A stretch of 64,000 nucleotides of DNA from DUQW01 sp050953805 (GCA_050953805.1 JBMNNE010000002.1:806001-870000), one strand, 5' to 3'; positions 41,469 through 51,198 are shown, counted from the first letter of the stretch. The notes: generated by a model from the sequence alone, not told the origin. Made by a program: numbers and translations.

Positions 41469-43136
41469 TTACATTTCATCTAAGTATTTAATTCCTAACA
41501 ACCTTAATCCTTCATTGATAACAGTTCTAATGTTACTAATTAGTAGTAAATTAGCGTTTAATGTCGGTTCATCATCAACTAAAATTCTAGTTTGAGCGTA
41601 GAAAGAATTGAATAATTGAGCTAAGGTTAATAAATGTTTTGAAATAACACTAGGATTATATTCTTCTGCTGCCTTTTTAATGATTTCACTAAATGTTGAA
41701 ATTTGTTTAACTAAATCAAAATATTTGGAATCATTAAATATATTATAGTCAATATTGTCTAAGTTTAGTGTTGCTTCTTTTAAGATTGAGTTAATTCTAA
41801 CACTTGTATATTGGAGATATGGTCCAGTCTGTCCTTCAAAGCGTAGCATTTGCTCTAAGTCAAAGTCAATATTTAAGTTACGGTCATTTTTTAAATCGTT
41901 GAAGACGATAGCTCCAACACCAATCGCTTTACTTGCTTCTTCAATTGAGTGAAGAGTTGGATTTTTTTCAATAATTGCAGTTTTAGCATCACTTATTGAC
42001 TCTAGTAAAATGTCATGTAAATTAGCGTTCGTACCAGATCTAGTTGACATTTTTTTGCCACCGATTAAGACTAATCCGAAATTAACATGGATTACATCAA
42101 TTGGTAATTTAAGTAATTTAACAATTCTTTTTAATTGTTCAAAGTGCAACTTTTGTTCGTTTCCAACTAAATATAAAGCTTTTGACATATTATATGTTTC
42201 ATATCGATATAATAATGCAGCTAAATCTCGAGTCATATACAAAGTAGCACCATCAGAACGTTTAATTAATGCTGGTGGAATATCATCACCTAAGTCGATA
42301 ATGGTTGCGCCATCATCAATTTTTAGTAAATTTTTACTATCTAATAATTCAATTACTCGATCAGTTTTATCAATATAAAATGATTCGCCGGCATAAGAAT
42401 CAAATTCGACATTAAGCAAGTCATAAACTTTCATGAATTCTTTTAATGATTCATCTTTGAAAAATGTCCATAATCTCAGTTTTTCTTCATCTCCTAGTTC
42501 TAATTCTTTGAATGCTTCTCTCGCTTCATCTTCCAAACTAGGGTCTTTTTCAGCTTCATTATGGAACTTAATATAAATTCTTTGTAATTCATCAATAGGA
42601 TTTTTCTTAAGTTGTTCAAGGTTACTCCACTTGTTGTAGGCAACTAATAATTTGCCAAATTGGGTTCCCCAATCTCCCAAATGGTTGATTCCAACGACTG
42701 GATGTCCTAATTTTTGATAAATAAGTTTTAATGAATGACCAATAACTGTGGAACGTAAATGTCCAACTGAAAAGTTTTTAGCAATATTGGGTGATGAATA
42801 ATCAATTACTACAACTTCATCATTAAGGGCTTTGCTACCAAATTTATCACCAAGTTGATAAACGGTATCCATGACATACTTGGAGTATTTTACTGCGTTT
42901 AATTTAATATTTAAAAATGCGCCGATTAATTCTGTTTGTTCGACTAGTGGATGAGTTGTAATCACATCTTCAATTTGACGATATAAAACCGGAAGTTCTA
43001 AATTTGTTGCTTTGAGTAACCTAAAAAGAGGGATTGCTAAATCGTAGTTTCCACGTTTTGGAACTTCAAGATCAATCTCATAAAATATTTCACTTAAAAC
43101 TTTAGTTTTTAATTCATTTTTTATTGATTCTAACAA
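41469..43136 (-). CDS. argS: Arginyl-tRNA synthetase
   Basis: 555 residues, class I. HIGH-type motif SVGHLRST near residue 119, and KMSTRSG (KMSK-type) near residue 337; the C-terminal DALR-type anticodon-binding helices end at LGIKYLDEM. It joins arginine to tRNA-Arg with ATP. The start is TTG at 43136 with AGGTG upstream; no better ATG fits the N-terminal domain. No T-box is seen upstream; the gene follows a terminator from the thioredoxin-like gene. tRNA-Leu lies immediately downstream. Confidence 0.97.
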   Translation of the reverse strand: MLESIKNELKTKVLSEIFYEIDLEVPKRGNYDLAIPLFRLLKATNLELPVLYRQIEDVITTHPLVEQTELIGAFLNIKLNAVKYSKYVMDTVYQLGDKFGSKALNDEVVVIDYSSPNIAKNFSVGHLRSTVIGHSLKLIYQKLGHPVVGINHLGDWGTQFGKLLVAYNKWSNLEQLKKNPIDELQRIYIKFHNEAEKDPSLEDEAREAFKELELGDEEKLRLWTFFKDESLKEFMKVYDLLNVEFDSYAGESFYIDKTDRVIELLDSKNLLKIDDGATIIDLGDDIPPALIKRSDGATLYMTRDLAALLYRYETYNMSKALYLVGNEQKLHFEQLKRIVKLLKLPIDVIHVNFGLVLIGGKKMSTRSGTNANLHDILLESISDAKTAIIEKNPTLHSIEEASKAIGVGAIVFNDLKNDRNLNIDFDLEQMLRFEGQTGPYLQYTSVRINSILKEATLNLDNIDYNIFNDSKYFDLVKQISTFSEIIKKAAEEYNPSVISKHLLTLAQLFNSFYAQTRILVDDEPTLNANLLLISNIRTVINEGLRLLGIKYLDEM

Positions 43137-43158
43137 TTAAATCACCTATTTTACTAGG

Positions 43159-43181
43159 ATAAAAAAGCACTTTCGTGCTTA
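43159..43181 (-). terminator. Terminator after the thioredoxin-like gene
   Basis: AAGCAC pairs with GTGCTT around TTTC, followed on the minus strand by TTTTTTATCC. The stem overlaps the stop codon of the gene. Confidence 0.75.
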
Positions 43182-43769
43182 TTTTATTGCTTCTAATAAT
43201 TTATCGTAATATAGACTAACTGTGGTTCTAATATCTATAGGTCGTTGTGGTCCTGGTGTATATTTTGCGTCAATTAATTTACCATTATAAAAACTTAATA
43301 ACATTGGATAATCTAATACATTTTCAACTTCATATTTTTCAAAAAATTCATCAAGACCTTTAACATCTTTTGTTTCAGAACTTTTTAACTCTAAATATAA
43401 AATATTTTCAGCTTTGTCAAGAAGTTCTTTATATTGTTCTTTTTTAAGTTCTCTAGAATAAACTGCTATTTCATTAAGACAAGTTGGACACCATGTTCCC
43501 CCAATATAAACAATAACTAATTTTTTTGATTCTATTTTTTCTTCCAAAGTTTTTACACTTACAGATTTATAAAGATGATTTTTATCCATAATAAGTTCTT
43601 GTTGAAATTGTTCGACTCCCTTTTGAGCATTTGAGTAATCACGATAGATTTTTTCACTCTTGCTAGGTACCGTAAAAATTATAACTACCGCAATTAATGC
43701 TAAAAATAGAACACCGATAACATAAGCGATAGGATGCACTTTTTGTTTGAATTTAGAATATTTTGCCAT
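43179..43769 (-). CDS. Membrane-anchored thioredoxin-like protein
   Basis: 196 residues: one N-terminal membrane segment (about 14-34), then a thioredoxin fold with CPTC (Cys94-Cys97) in YIGGTWCPTCLNE, resembling the TlpA/ResA active site. With no typical lipobox it is held by the helix, so the fold probably faces outside. A role in redox or disulfide chemistry at the membrane is likely. Partner proteins are not encoded nearby. Confidence 0.85.
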   Translation of the reverse strand: MAKYSKFKQKVHPIAYVIGVLFLALIAVVIIFTVPSKSEKIYRDYSNAQKGVEQFQQELIMDKNHLYKSVSVKTLEEKIESKKLVIVYIGGTWCPTCLNEIAVYSRELKKEQYKELLDKAENILYLELKSSETKDVKGLDEFFEKYEVENVLDYPMLLSFYNGKLIDAKYTPGPQRPIDIRTTVSLYYDKLLEAIK

Positions 43770-43861
43770 ATAATAGCCCTCCTTAAAACACTTATATAAT
43801 TATACCATATGATAATGCTGGTTGCAAATAATAATCTTATAAGATTAATTATTTAGTTATC

Positions 43862-43890
43862 TTGTTTATTAACCGAAAATCGGTTATAAT
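43862..43890 (+). promoter_or_regulatory. glgA promoter with palindromic operator in its spacer
   Basis: TTGTTT (43862-43867) and TATAAT (43885-43890) are 17 nt apart. Within, TAACCGA-AAA-TCGGTTA (43870-43886) is a perfect 7-3-7 palindrome. A protein bound there would block polymerase, so this is a strong operator candidate; the regulator is unknown. Confidence 0.75.
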
Positions 43891-43982
43891 TATATATGGA
43901 TACAGGTTTTATTTTATCGTATATCACAAGTTTTGACAGTGATTATAAAATCGTATTAAGATAGAAATTAAGGAGGAATTCA

Positions 43983-45413
43983 ATGAAAATATTATTTACA
44001 TCAGGCGAAGTACATCCATTTTCTAAAACAGGGGGATTAGCTGACGTTTCAGCATCGCTTCCAAAAGCGATAACTAAATTAGGTTATAATATAAAAGTCA
44101 TCACACCAATGTATCGTAGTTGCAAAAAATGGTTTGATGAAATGAAATATTTAGGTGAGGTTAACATTGAATTAAGTAATTTTAGCCAAAATGCTAAATA
44201 TTATTCATTAGTTTATGAAGGAACCGATCACATTTTTGTTAGAAATGATCACTACTTCGACCGTGAAACTTATTATGGACATCACGATGATGCCGAAAGA
44301 TATGTTTTTTTCAATAAAACAGTCTTAGAGTTTGTCAGATTATCACAATTTATTCCCGATATAATTCATATCAATGATTGGCAAAGTGGTTTAATACCAT
44401 ATTTTTTAGATGATAAATATCGTCAATTAGAGGAATTTCAAAATGTTAAAACATTGTTATCGATTCATAATTTAGAATATCAAGGCTCATTTGATCAAAG
44501 TGTCGATAAATTTTTTAATACCAAATTTAATTATACTTATATCCATTTTGAAAGAGTTAACTTCTTAAAAGCTGCAATTATGAGAGCTAATGCCATTAAT
44601 ACTGTAAGTCCAAATTACAGAAATGAAATTTTAACTAGATTTTTCGGGTTTACTCTTGACGGCGCTTTAAAATCTCGTGAAGATTCACTATATGGTATTT
44701 TAAATGGAATTGATTATGATATCAATGATCCAGAAACTGATAAATATTTAGTAAAAAATTACAATAAAAACTATTTCATCATGGGAAAACGAGCTAATAA
44801 AAAAATGGTCTTAGATAAATTAGGTCTTGATAGTAATAATGATAAACCACTTGTTTCATTTATCGGTAGATTAGCTAGACAAAAAGGAATCGATTTAATG
44901 AAAGCTACTTTGGAAGAAGTTATTTCAACTAGAGATGCTAATTTTGTTTTAGTAGGTTCAGGTGATCCAGAATACGAAAGCTTCTTCCGCTACTTAGAAG
45001 GCAAGTATCCTCGTAAAGTTTGTGGATATGTCGGATTTAATAATGAACTTGCTCATCAAGTATATGCTGCAAGTGACATTTTCATGATGCCAAGTTTATT
45101 TGAACCATGTGGTTTGGGTCAAATGATAGCGATGCGATATGGGGCAATTCCAGTTGTTAGAGAAACTGGTGGATTAAAAGATACCGTCATGCCTTACAAC
45201 AAGTATACTGATGAAGGTGTCGGTTTTAGTTTTGCAAACTACAACGCTCATGAATTTAAAGATGCTGTTGAAAGAGCGCTTGATTTATATCGACATAACC
45301 AAACAGCATGGAGAAACATGATTAAACGGGCAATGAGACAGGATAATTCTTTAAAGAGAATGGCTGTTGATTATATTAATTTATATCAGAAAATTATCAA
45401 GGGGGAACACTGA
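43983..45413 (+). CDS. glgA: Glycogen synthase
   Basis: 476 residues, GT5 family. ADP-glucose-binding KTGGLADVSASLP (KTGGL 17-21), HINDWQSGLIPYFL, LSIHNLEYQG, FIGRLARQKGIDL and MMPSLFEPCGLGQMIAMRYG (the E-X7-E retaining glycosyltransferase motif). It extends alpha-1,4-glucan using ADP-glucose. It is followed by glgC with a 1-nt stop/start overlap (TGATG). No glgB, glgP or glgX is seen nearby. Transcription probably comes from the palindrome-bearing promoter. Confidence 0.97.
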   Translation: MKILFTSGEVHPFSKTGGLADVSASLPKAITKLGYNIKVITPMYRSCKKWFDEMKYLGEVNIELSNFSQNAKYYSLVYEGTDHIFVRNDHYFDRETYYGHHDDAERYVFFNKTVLEFVRLSQFIPDIIHINDWQSGLIPYFLDDKYRQLEEFQNVKTLLSIHNLEYQGSFDQSVDKFFNTKFNYTYIHFERVNFLKAAIMRANAINTVSPNYRNEILTRFFGFTLDGALKSREDSLYGILNGIDYDINDPETDKYLVKNYNKNYFIMGKRANKKMVLDKLGLDSNNDKPLVSFIGRLARQKGIDLMKATLEEVISTRDANFVLVGSGDPEYESFFRYLEGKYPRKVCGYVGFNNELAHQVYAASDIFMMPSLFEPCGLGQMIAMRYGAIPVVRETGGLKDTVMPYNKYTDEGVGFSFANYNAHEFKDAVERALDLYRHNQTAWRNMIKRAMRQDNSLKRMAVDYINLYQKIIKGEH

Positions 45414-46645
45414 TGGAAACTTTAGCACTTATTCTAGCCGGGGGTAGAGGTTCGAGATTAGATTTATTATCTCAAAGAAGATCAAAACCAGCGGTACCAT
45501 TTGCTGGAAAATTTAGAATTATCGATTTTTCACTTTCTAATGCATCAAATTCAGGAATTGTTGATATTGCCATTTTAACTCAATATCTACCACATTCTTT
45601 AAATGAGCATATTGGCTCAGGAAAACCATGGGATTTAGACCGACGTGACTCACAAGTTACTATTTTACATCCGCATAACTCATGGTATATGGGAACAGCC
45701 GATGCTGTAAATAAAAACTTAGATTTTGTTAAAAGAAAAAAACCTAAATATGTTTTAATTTTATCAGGTGACCATATTTATAAAATGGATTATCGCAAAC
45801 TAATTAAACGACACAAAGAATTAAATGCAGAAATGACAATTGCTTGTAAAGTAGTACCGCTTGAAGATGTTTCAAGATTCGGTATTGTTGAAGCAGATAA
45901 AAATGGTTATGTCGAAAATTTTATTGAAAAACCCGAATCTTCAACTTCAAATTTAGCTTCAATGGGTATTTACGTATTTAATTATGATACTTTAGTTGAA
46001 GCCATCGAACTAAAACGCGAAATCCATGAAGATTTAGATTTTGGTAATCATATTATTCCGTATTTAATATATGAAAAGAAAGCTAAAATTGGTACATATG
46101 AATATTATGACTATTGGCAAGATGTTGGAACTTATGATTCTTATCTAAACACAAGTTTAGAGCTTAATAATCAAGCTTTAGAACTTGATTTATATGATCC
46201 AACATGGCGAATCTATACTAAAGTAAGCGGTATGCCTCCAGTTAAATTTGGAGAAAATGCGATTATTAATCGTAGTTTAATTTCTGATGGTTCAATCATT
46301 GAAGGAACCGTTATTAATTCAGTTTTATCACCAGGAGTATTTGTTAGAAAAGGTGCAGTTGTCAAAGATTCAGTTCTCCTTAACAATGTAATTGTTGGTG
46401 AAAATGTTAAACTTGACCGAGTAATAGCTGATAAAAATGTCACAATTGGCCGCAATACCATTATTGGTTTTGGCGGAGATTTAACACCTAATGATGAAAA
46501 ACCACACTTATTAAACTCAGGTATTACCGTTATTGAAAAAGGGGCAATTATTGACAGTGATTTAAGAATTGGCCGTAATTGCCGTATTATGAGAGATGGC
46601 AAGTTCCAAGGCAAAATAACCAAATCTGGTAGCACCATTAAATAA
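45413..46645 (+). CDS. glgC: Glucose-1-phosphate adenylyltransferase
   Basis: 410 residues. Motifs: LILAGGRGSRLDLLSQRRSKPAVPFAGKFRIIDF (activator and ATP site), SGDHIYKMDY, FIEKPES and a C-terminal left-handed beta-helix. It makes ADP-glucose from ATP and glucose-1-phosphate, supplying glgA. Only one GlgC is present; Bacillus-type GlgD is absent, so a homotetramer is likely. Start overlaps the glgA stop by 1 nt with GGGGGAACACTG upstream. The gene ends at a clear terminator. Confidence 0.96.
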   Translation: METLALILAGGRGSRLDLLSQRRSKPAVPFAGKFRIIDFSLSNASNSGIVDIAILTQYLPHSLNEHIGSGKPWDLDRRDSQVTILHPHNSWYMGTADAVNKNLDFVKRKKPKYVLILSGDHIYKMDYRKLIKRHKELNAEMTIACKVVPLEDVSRFGIVEADKNGYVENFIEKPESSTSNLASMGIYVFNYDTLVEAIELKREIHEDLDFGNHIIPYLIYEKKAKIGTYEYYDYWQDVGTYDSYLNTSLELNNQALELDLYDPTWRIYTKVSGMPPVKFGENAIINRSLISDGSIIEGTVINSVLSPGVFVRKGAVVKDSVLLNNVIVGENVKLDRVIADKNVTIGRNTIIGFGGDLTPNDEKPHLLNSGITVIEKGAIIDSDLRIGRNCRIMRDGKFQGKITKSGSTIK

Positions 46646-46662
46646 TTTAACAACCATTTAAA

Positions 46663-46690
46663 AGACTCACTTAAAAGTGAGTTTTTTTAT
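46663..46690 (+). terminator. Terminator of glgA-glgC
   Basis: ACTCACT pairs with AGTGAGT around a small loop, followed by T7. Confidence 0.85.
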
Positions 46691-46716
46691 AAAAAAAGGC
46701 TATTTCAATAGCCTTT
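46691..46716 (-). terminator. Terminator of the helicase-nfo operon
   Basis: AAAGGCTAT pairs with ATAGCCTTT around TTCA; T7 follows on the minus strand. Confidence 0.85.
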
Positions 46717-46729
46717 AAATGTATTTATA

Positions 46730-47617
46730 TTATTCATTCATAATCAATTCCTTTAAATTTGGATTGAAAACTTTGTTGCGAATCATTTCAATTTCATGAC
46801 GATAAGGGGGGTTATTTTCAACATAAGGGGTCTCTAAAATTTTAGGCACATCTTTTAAACGTTCACTATGAATAATATTGATTAAGGTGTCAAAACCTAA
46901 ATGACCAAAACCAATATTTTCATGTCGGTCTTTTGCCGCCCCTTGCTCATTCATCGAATCGTTAACATGAATAACTGAAATTTTATTAATTCCTATAATT
47001 TCATCAAAGTGGTCTAAAACACCATCAAAATTATCTTTTATTGGATATCCGGCATCACTTGTATGACAAGTATCAAAGCAAACACTTACTCTGTCTTTAG
47101 CTTCAATCAAATTAATGATTTCAGCTAATTCTTCAAACGTTTTTCCAATTTCAGTCCCTTTCCCAGCCATCGTTTCTAAGGCAATTTTAACAGGTAATCC
47201 TTTTGTGTTATTAATTACTTGATTAACTCCTTTTGCAATCCATTTTATGGCTTGTTCTCGGTCGCCTCCCGTTGCATTACCAGGGTGAACTACTATTTGT
47301 TTAGCTCCTAAGGCATTAGTTCTTTTAACTTCTTCGGTTAAAAATCTTATGGCAAAATCCCTTTTACTTTGATCTGGATTCGCTAAATTCATAATATATG
47401 GTGCATGAACTACGACATTATCTAACGATAAATTATGTTCTTTCATTAATTGGTGAGCTTCTTCAATTCGTAATTCATCAAGTGGTTTTCTAATTGTATT
47501 TTGAGGTGCTCCGGTGTATATCATAAATGAGTTGGCATTATAAGAAATAGCTTCTTTAACCGAACCCAAAAACATTTCATCACCTTTCATACTAACGTGA
47601 CTTCCGATTTTTAACAT
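46730..47617 (-). CDS. nfo: Endonuclease IV (AP endonuclease)
   Basis: About 295 residues, zinc TIM-barrel. IGSHVSMKG, VVHAPYIMN, VVHPGN, LETMAGKGTEIG, FDTCHTSDAG, VIHVNDSMNEQGAAKDRHENIGFG and ILETPY carry the metal-binding His, Asp and Glu. It cuts at abasic sites in base excision repair. GGAGG lies 7 nt before the ATG at 47617; a GTG at 47623 is too close. It overlaps the helicase 3' end by 26 bp. Confidence 0.96.
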   Translation of the reverse strand: MLKIGSHVSMKGDEMFLGSVKEAISYNANSFMIYTGAPQNTIRKPLDELRIEEAHQLMKEHNLSLDNVVVHAPYIMNLANPDQSKRDFAIRFLTEEVKRTNALGAKQIVVHPGNATGGDREQAIKWIAKGVNQVINNTKGLPVKIALETMAGKGTEIGKTFEELAEIINLIEAKDRVSVCFDTCHTSDAGYPIKDNFDGVLDHFDEIIGINKISVIHVNDSMNEQGAAKDRHENIGFGHLGFDTLINIIHSERLKDVPKILETPYVENNPPYRHEIEMIRNKVFNPNLKELIMNE

Positions 47618-48839
47618 ATTCACTCCTCCTATGCTCTTGCAAGGCTTTTTTAATTTTCATTTTATTTTTCTTTCGATAATTTGGTTTTACTTTAGTTGGT
47701 TTTTTAATTTTCCTAATAACTTCAATTTCGTCATCTTTTAATTCTCTATTTTTAGATTCAACGACAACAATTCCATTTTGTGTCAATTTAATTTCTTTAA
47801 AATCGATACCACGACTCGATAAATTTGATACTTTACGGTGATCATTCGGACCCTCAATAGTATAAACTTCACCTGATCTTCCCATTCTCCCAGTTCTTCC
47901 ACTACGATGAATAAAATATTCTAAGTGATAAGGTAAGTCATAGTTAATAATATGACTAGCATCAAAATCAATACCACGTGAACCAATGTCGCTTGTTACT
48001 AAATATTGATATTTTAATTCATGAATTTCCTTAATAACTTGTCTTCTAACTCTAACCGGCATATCTCCAGATAAATTAGCAACACTAACACCCAATTCAT
48101 TTAGAGCGTTAAAAACATTAATTTGATCTTCCTTTTTAGAGACGAAAATAATACAAAAATAAGGATTAATTAATTTTATTAAATCATTTAAAATAAAATC
48201 TCTTGATCTCGTTCCCGCTTTAACTAGATAATGGTTAATTTCTAATTTATCTTCGCTAGTTGTATCAATTAAATGGTAGTTACCAAAAAATTCTTTTATA
48301 AATGGTTTCATCGTTTCCGTAATTGAAGCTGAAACCAAAATCAATTTCCCTAGTTTAGATGTTTTTAAAATTGGAATAATTGGCTCCATAAATGCTAAAT
48401 CAAACATCATATCAGCTTCATCAAAAACTAAATATTCTAAGTCTTGAAACGATAAACTTTCATTTTTAACAAATTCTTCAACTTTAATAGGAGTTCCAAT
48501 AGCAATATCAATTTCGTTAGATTCAAGCCATTTTATTTCACGAGCACGATCCATTGAACCATAAAAAGTTCTAATATTATAATCATTAAATAACTGTTTA
48601 GTCATTTCATAAACTTGAAAAACCAACTCATTAGTTGGTACTAAAATTACTAGTTTTAATCCCTTTTTCTTTGATTTTTCAAATTCTTTATAAATTGGAA
48701 TTAAATACGAATGAGTTTTACCAGTTCCTGTTGGTGCAACAATTACCAAATTATTTGGTTGCTTAAACTCATTTAGGGTTTTTTCTTGAATTAAACTAAA
48801 CTTATTAAATTGTAATTTATTTAAGATTTTATCATTCAT
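47592..48839 (-). CDS. DEAD-box RNA helicase (CshB-like)
   Basis: 415 residues. Motif Q and I (APTGTGKT, about 36-43), II FDEADMM, III SAS, and HRSGRTGRMGRSG (VI), then a basic lysine-rich C-terminus. It resembles the compact CshB/YqfR helicases involved in RNA turnover or cold adaptation. It is encoded just upstream of nfo and overlaps it. The divergent ispH gene begins 67 bp away. The precise RNA target is unknown. Confidence 0.93.
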   Translation of the reverse strand: MNDKILNKLQFNKFSLIQEKTLNEFKQPNNLVIVAPTGTGKTHSYLIPIYKEFEKSKKKGLKLVILVPTNELVFQVYEMTKQLFNDYNIRTFYGSMDRAREIKWLESNEIDIAIGTPIKVEEFVKNESLSFQDLEYLVFDEADMMFDLAFMEPIIPILKTSKLGKLILVSASITETMKPFIKEFFGNYHLIDTTSEDKLEINHYLVKAGTRSRDFILNDLIKLINPYFCIIFVSKKEDQINVFNALNELGVSVANLSGDMPVRVRRQVIKEIHELKYQYLVTSDIGSRGIDFDASHIINYDLPYHLEYFIHRSGRTGRMGRSGEVYTIEGPNDHRKVSNLSSRGIDFKEIKLTQNGIVVVESKNRELKDDEIEVIRKIKKPTKVKPNYRKKNKMKIKKALQEHRRSEYVKNRKSR

Positions 48840-48905
48840 AGCACTTTCATTATAACATTATTTGACTAAATAATGTATAATAACGAATAGGGTGAAGTGA
48901 TAGTT

Positions 48906-49766
48906 ATGAAAGTAATAAAAGTGAGTAAACAAGGATTTTGTAACGGAGTTAAAAGAGCTTTAGCTTTAGTTCATCAGACTGTTAAAGATAATCAAGCTAA
49001 CTTACCGATTTACATTCTAGGAGAACTGATGAATAATGAATATGTTTCTAAAAAATTAGTTGAATGGAATATAATTACGATTAAATCCAACGGATTAAAA
49101 AGAATTGAAATGTTACAATCGATTGATGAGGGAATCGTAATTTTAACTGCACATGGCGTTAGTCCAGAAGTCATTAAACAGTTAGAAAAAAAGAAACTTC
49201 AATTTGTTGATACTACTTGTCCTTTTATTGTTAACACCGCTAATGTAATTAAAAATTATTTAGATAGAAACTATGACATTATCTATTTAGGAAAACATAA
49301 TCATCCTGAATCAGAAGGAATTATTGGTATTAACAAAGACAAGATACATTTAATAACTGATCTTGATGAAGCACAACTACTAACAATAAATAATGATAAA
49401 ATTTTAATTACAACCCAAACAACTTTAAGGCGAAAACATTTAGACGAAATGCTTAATGTTCTTTTAGAAAAATATCCAAATGCGATCTATAAAGACGGAG
49501 TGTGTCAATCGACAGTTCTTCGTCAAGAAGCATTAATTAATGAAATTACTGGTGATTTATGTTTAGTTGTTGGCGATAAAATTAGTTCTAATGCTAATGA
49601 ATTAGTAAAAATAGGGAATCGTTTGATTCCAACTTATTTAGTTAATAGCATTCATGATATCAAAAAAGAGTGGCTGAATGGCGTTAAAGTCATAACTTTA
49701 ACTTCAGCCGCCTCTACTCCTGATGAATTAACTAATGAAATATATGAATATTTAATAAACTTATAG
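48906..49766 (+). CDS. ispH: 4-hydroxy-3-methylbut-2-enyl diphosphate reductase
   Basis: About 286 residues. Three conserved Cys that hold the [4Fe-4S] cluster: GFCNGV (Cys10), DTTCPF and DGVCQST, plus HG in LTAHGVSPE. It is the final enzyme of the MEP pathway, making IPP and DMAPP; dxs (51.9 kb) supplies the first step. An in-frame GTG at 48897 is an alternative. It abuts the convergent dinB stop with no gap. Confidence 0.95.
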   Translation: MKVIKVSKQGFCNGVKRALALVHQTVKDNQANLPIYILGELMNNEYVSKKLVEWNIITIKSNGLKRIEMLQSIDEGIVILTAHGVSPEVIKQLEKKKLQFVDTTCPFIVNTANVIKNYLDRNYDIIYLGKHNHPESEGIIGINKDKIHLITDLDEAQLLTINNDKILITTQTTLRRKHLDEMLNVLLEKYPNAIYKDGVCQSTVLRQEALINEITGDLCLVVGDKISSNANELVKIGNRLIPTYLVNSIHDIKKEWLNGVKVITLTSAASTPDELTNEIYEYLINL

Positions 49767-50951
49767 TTATTTATCCTTTATTCCTAGTTTGACGATATCA
49801 TGATTATATTCTTGATTAATTTTGTCAATTATTTTTTCAATATCTACTTCATTGTCATCAAATTTATCGTAATTAAAGAGGGTTATTTCGTTTTTTAAGT
49901 CTTTCTTTAAAATTAATTGACTTAATCCAACTCCGACCAGTCTAATTTCTTCCCCATCATAATTAGAAATTAACAAATCATTAGCGATTTGCAAAATTAA
50001 ATCGTAATCTTCAATTGGTTCTGGTAAACTTCTTGAACGAGTTATCGTTTTAAAATTTGATGTCTTTAATTTAATGGAGATAGTTCTAGCAACTAATTCT
50101 TCATTTTTTAATCTATCTACCGTCGTCTTGGTCAATTCTTTTAAATGATCATAAATTAATTCATACCCATTAATTGGATAAACTAGAGTTTCTTCGTTAC
50201 TTATAGATTTTGGTATATCATATAAAGTTGGATCAACAATATCACTAGATTTACCTTTTAAATCATCGAGAAAACTATAATAAGAATTTTGTGTCATTAC
50301 TTCTAAAATTTTATTTTTGTTATCAGGATTGATAAAATCACTTACAGTAAAAACTCCAATTTTATTTAAAATTTCTTTCGTCTTAACTCCAACTCCATAA
50401 ACTTTACCAATTGGCAATGGATATAATAATTTAGCAACATCTCTTTTTCTTAAAACGGTAATTCCTAGTGGTTTTTTCATATCACTAGCCATTTTAGCTA
50501 AAAACAAAGTAGGTCCAATGCCAATGGAAACTGGCAATCCGTATTCATTTAAAAGTCCATTTTGAATTTCTTTGGCTAGTTTTAAAGGATGTATCTCTTT
50601 GGACAACTCAGTAACATCCATGAAAGCTTCGTCTATTGATCCCTTTAAAATAATTTTTGTATATTTTTTCAAATAGTTAAAAAATATATTTGAATATTTT
50701 TGATAAAGTGGGAAATTAGTTGGTACAACAAGTAATTTAGGATATAATCGTTGGGCTTCAACAATACTCATCCCACTTCTTATTCCTTTGGCTCTGGCCT
50801 TGTAGGAAGCTGTAGAAACAACACCACTGTTGGAACCAGTTCTTCCGCCAACGATAAAAACCTCTTTCTTTAAAAAAGGTTCTTTGATCATAGCACAAGT
50901 GGCATAAAATGCATTAAGGTCAACATGAAATATAATTTTAACTTGATTCAT
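49767..50951 (-). CDS. dinB: DNA polymerase IV
   Basis: 394 residues, Y-family. Catalytic acids in FHVDLNAFYATCAMI (Asp and the YAT region) and KGSIDEAFMDVT (SIDEAF). The little-finger domain occupies the C-terminal third (RTISIKLKTSNFKTITRSRSL). It copies damaged DNA with low fidelity. No beta-clamp motif was checked. Its stop codon is directly adjacent to the ispH stop, with no terminator visible between. Confidence 0.95.
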   Translation of the reverse strand: MNQVKIIFHVDLNAFYATCAMIKEPFLKKEVFIVGGRTGSNSGVVSTASYKARAKGIRSGMSIVEAQRLYPKLLVVPTNFPLYQKYSNIFFNYLKKYTKIILKGSIDEAFMDVTELSKEIHPLKLAKEIQNGLLNEYGLPVSIGIGPTLFLAKMASDMKKPLGITVLRKRDVAKLLYPLPIGKVYGVGVKTKEILNKIGVFTVSDFINPDNKNKILEVMTQNSYYSFLDDLKGKSSDIVDPTLYDIPKSISNEETLVYPINGYELIYDHLKELTKTTVDRLKNEELVARTISIKLKTSNFKTITRSRSLPEPIEDYDLILQIANDLLISNYDGEEIRLVGVGLSQLILKKDLKNEITLFNYDKFDDNEVDIEKIIDKINQEYNHDIVKLGIKDK

Positions 50952-51015
50952 AAAATTATTACACTTCCTAAAATAAAAATTTTATTGTATAATATATTAG
51001 GTAGAGGTGATTGAC

Positions 51016-51198
51016 TTGAGTAAACCGACGAAAAAAAGAAAAGTTAATAAAACTAAAGACAATAAACAAGAAATTCCTGTATTAAAGTCACCTGCTGAAT
51101 CACGTGCGGGTAGAATTATTATATGGATAATTTTAGTTGCAATGGTATTAGGAGCAATTGGAGGATTAGTTGCTGCAATTATATTAGGTGCAAAATAA
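51016..51198 (+). CDS. Small C-terminally anchored membrane protein
   Basis: 60 residues: a Lys-rich soluble N-terminus (MSKPTKKRKVNKTK) and one C-terminal membrane segment (about 35-57). TTG (51016) is 8 nt after AGAGG and is preferred over the GTG at 51007. Not recognised. A tail-anchored orientation is plausible. The presence of a good ribosome-binding site and a terminator supports expression. Confidence 0.6.
   Translation: MSKPTKKRKVNKTKDNKQEIPVLKSPAESRAGRIIIWIILVAMVLGAIGGLVAAIILGAK

Noticed and set aside
42010..42378. 122-codon plus-strand frame opposite argS
   Set aside because: Antisense shadow, not preceded by a ribosome-binding site.
46213..46653. 146-codon minus-strand frame opposite glgC
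   Set aside because: Antisense to the beta-helix region of glgC; repeats there make long shadow frames likely.
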